From: a bacterium
Lineage (GTDB): Bacteria; Patescibacteriota; Minisyncoccia; Minisyncoccales; Minisyncoccaceae
Length of the DNA: 6,343 nt
Direction: 5' to 3'
Assembly: GCA_023229485.1 (NCBI GenBank)
Contig: JALNZJ010000047.1
Span: forward strand, 1-6,343
Made by a program: the position numbers and the translations under genes. Positions 6,173 through 6,343 of this stretch are shown piece after piece. How positions within the stretch are numbered: the stretch's first letter is position 1; each line of letters opens with the position of its first letter. A model generated the notes under the pieces. That model had not been told where the DNA came from and searched no databases. It saw only the letters and a program-made list of their open reading frames with translations.

Positions 6173-6343
6173 TTATTTCAAAAATCCTTTTCTAAATTTT
6201 TTAACAAATAATACTCCTGCTAAAAATCCTCCGATGTGCCCGACATAAGCAATCATGTCATTATTACCCAAAGACAAAAACTGTAAGATAAACCAAATAG
6301 CAATAAAAATAACAGCAGGAATGGAAGCAAGAAACCATATAAA
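6173..6343 (-). CDS. Rhomboid-family intramembrane serine protease, C-terminal 56 aa (cut by the window edge)
   Basis: Minus-strand reading from the window edge gives 56 codons and a TAA at 6175-6173. The visible part has a hydrophobic helix (local residues about 1-25), a short polar loop SLGNND, then IAYVGHIGGFLAGVLFV (31-47) and the basic tail KKFRKGFLK. The GHIGGFLAG pattern is the last-helix signature of rhomboid proteases, and the His (local residue 36) would be the catalytic histidine of the Ser-His dyad. The GxSG serine helix is outside the window. Rhomboids cleave membrane proteins within or near the bilayer. The stop codon abuts the comEC ATG with no gap (AAATAAATG), which suggests co-transcription and translational coupling. 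This fragment is too short for a normal gene finder and rests on the motif. Confidence 0.87.
   Translation of the reverse strand, partial: FIWFLASIPAVIFIAIWFILQFLSLGNNDMIAYVGHIGGFLAGVLFVKKFRKGFLK

Overview
This AT-rich 6.3 kb bacterial window carries seven genes, all on the minus strand. Two are cut by the window edges: an HtrA-type protease at the left (its 3' half missing) and a rhomboid protease at the right (its 5' part missing). In transcription order, right to left, they are: rhomboid protease C-terminus, ComEC-like DNA-uptake channel, GT28/MGDG-synthase-like glycosyltransferase, EamA/DMT transporter, membrane-anchored clan GH-A glycosidase, GT2 glycosyltransferase, and HtrA-like serine protease N-terminus. 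I see no tRNA, rRNA, CRISPR array, mobile element or convincing GC-rich terminator.

Layout: the genes fall into three or four likely transcription units. (1) The rhomboid stop codon directly abuts the comEC start (TAA|ATG), so these two are probably translated together. (2) A TATAAT box just after comEC probably drives the GT28-like gene, whose last 13 bases overlap the EamA start. (3) After a 123 bp gap containing a perfect extended -10 box, the glycosidase and GT2 genes follow, 7 bp apart. (4) A 135 bp, very AT-rich gap with a plausible promoter precedes the HtrA gene. Both longer gaps are under 300 bp and hold no gene I can support.

Organism: low GC, compact gene spacing, weak or absent Shine-Dalgarno sequences, and a ComEC without its metallo-beta-lactamase domain suggest a small-genome bacterium, possibly Patescibacteria/CPR. 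That placement is inference; no rRNA or other phylogenetic marker is present. TGA is used as a stop (comEC) and does not occur inside the genes, so the standard bacterial code fits.

Biology: the common theme is the cell envelope. Every product is either a membrane protein, a membrane-anchored enzyme facing out, or a glycosyltransferase that would work at the inner face. The middle four genes (GT28-like, EamA, glycosidase, GT2) could form a small set for making, exporting and trimming a surface glycan or glycolipid; this is a hypothesis from gene order. I found no clear evidence of an entirely new system. The most interesting points are an apparently leaderless promoter at the glycosidase gene, the unassigned glycosidase itself, the transferase/transporter overlap, and the truncated-type ComEC.
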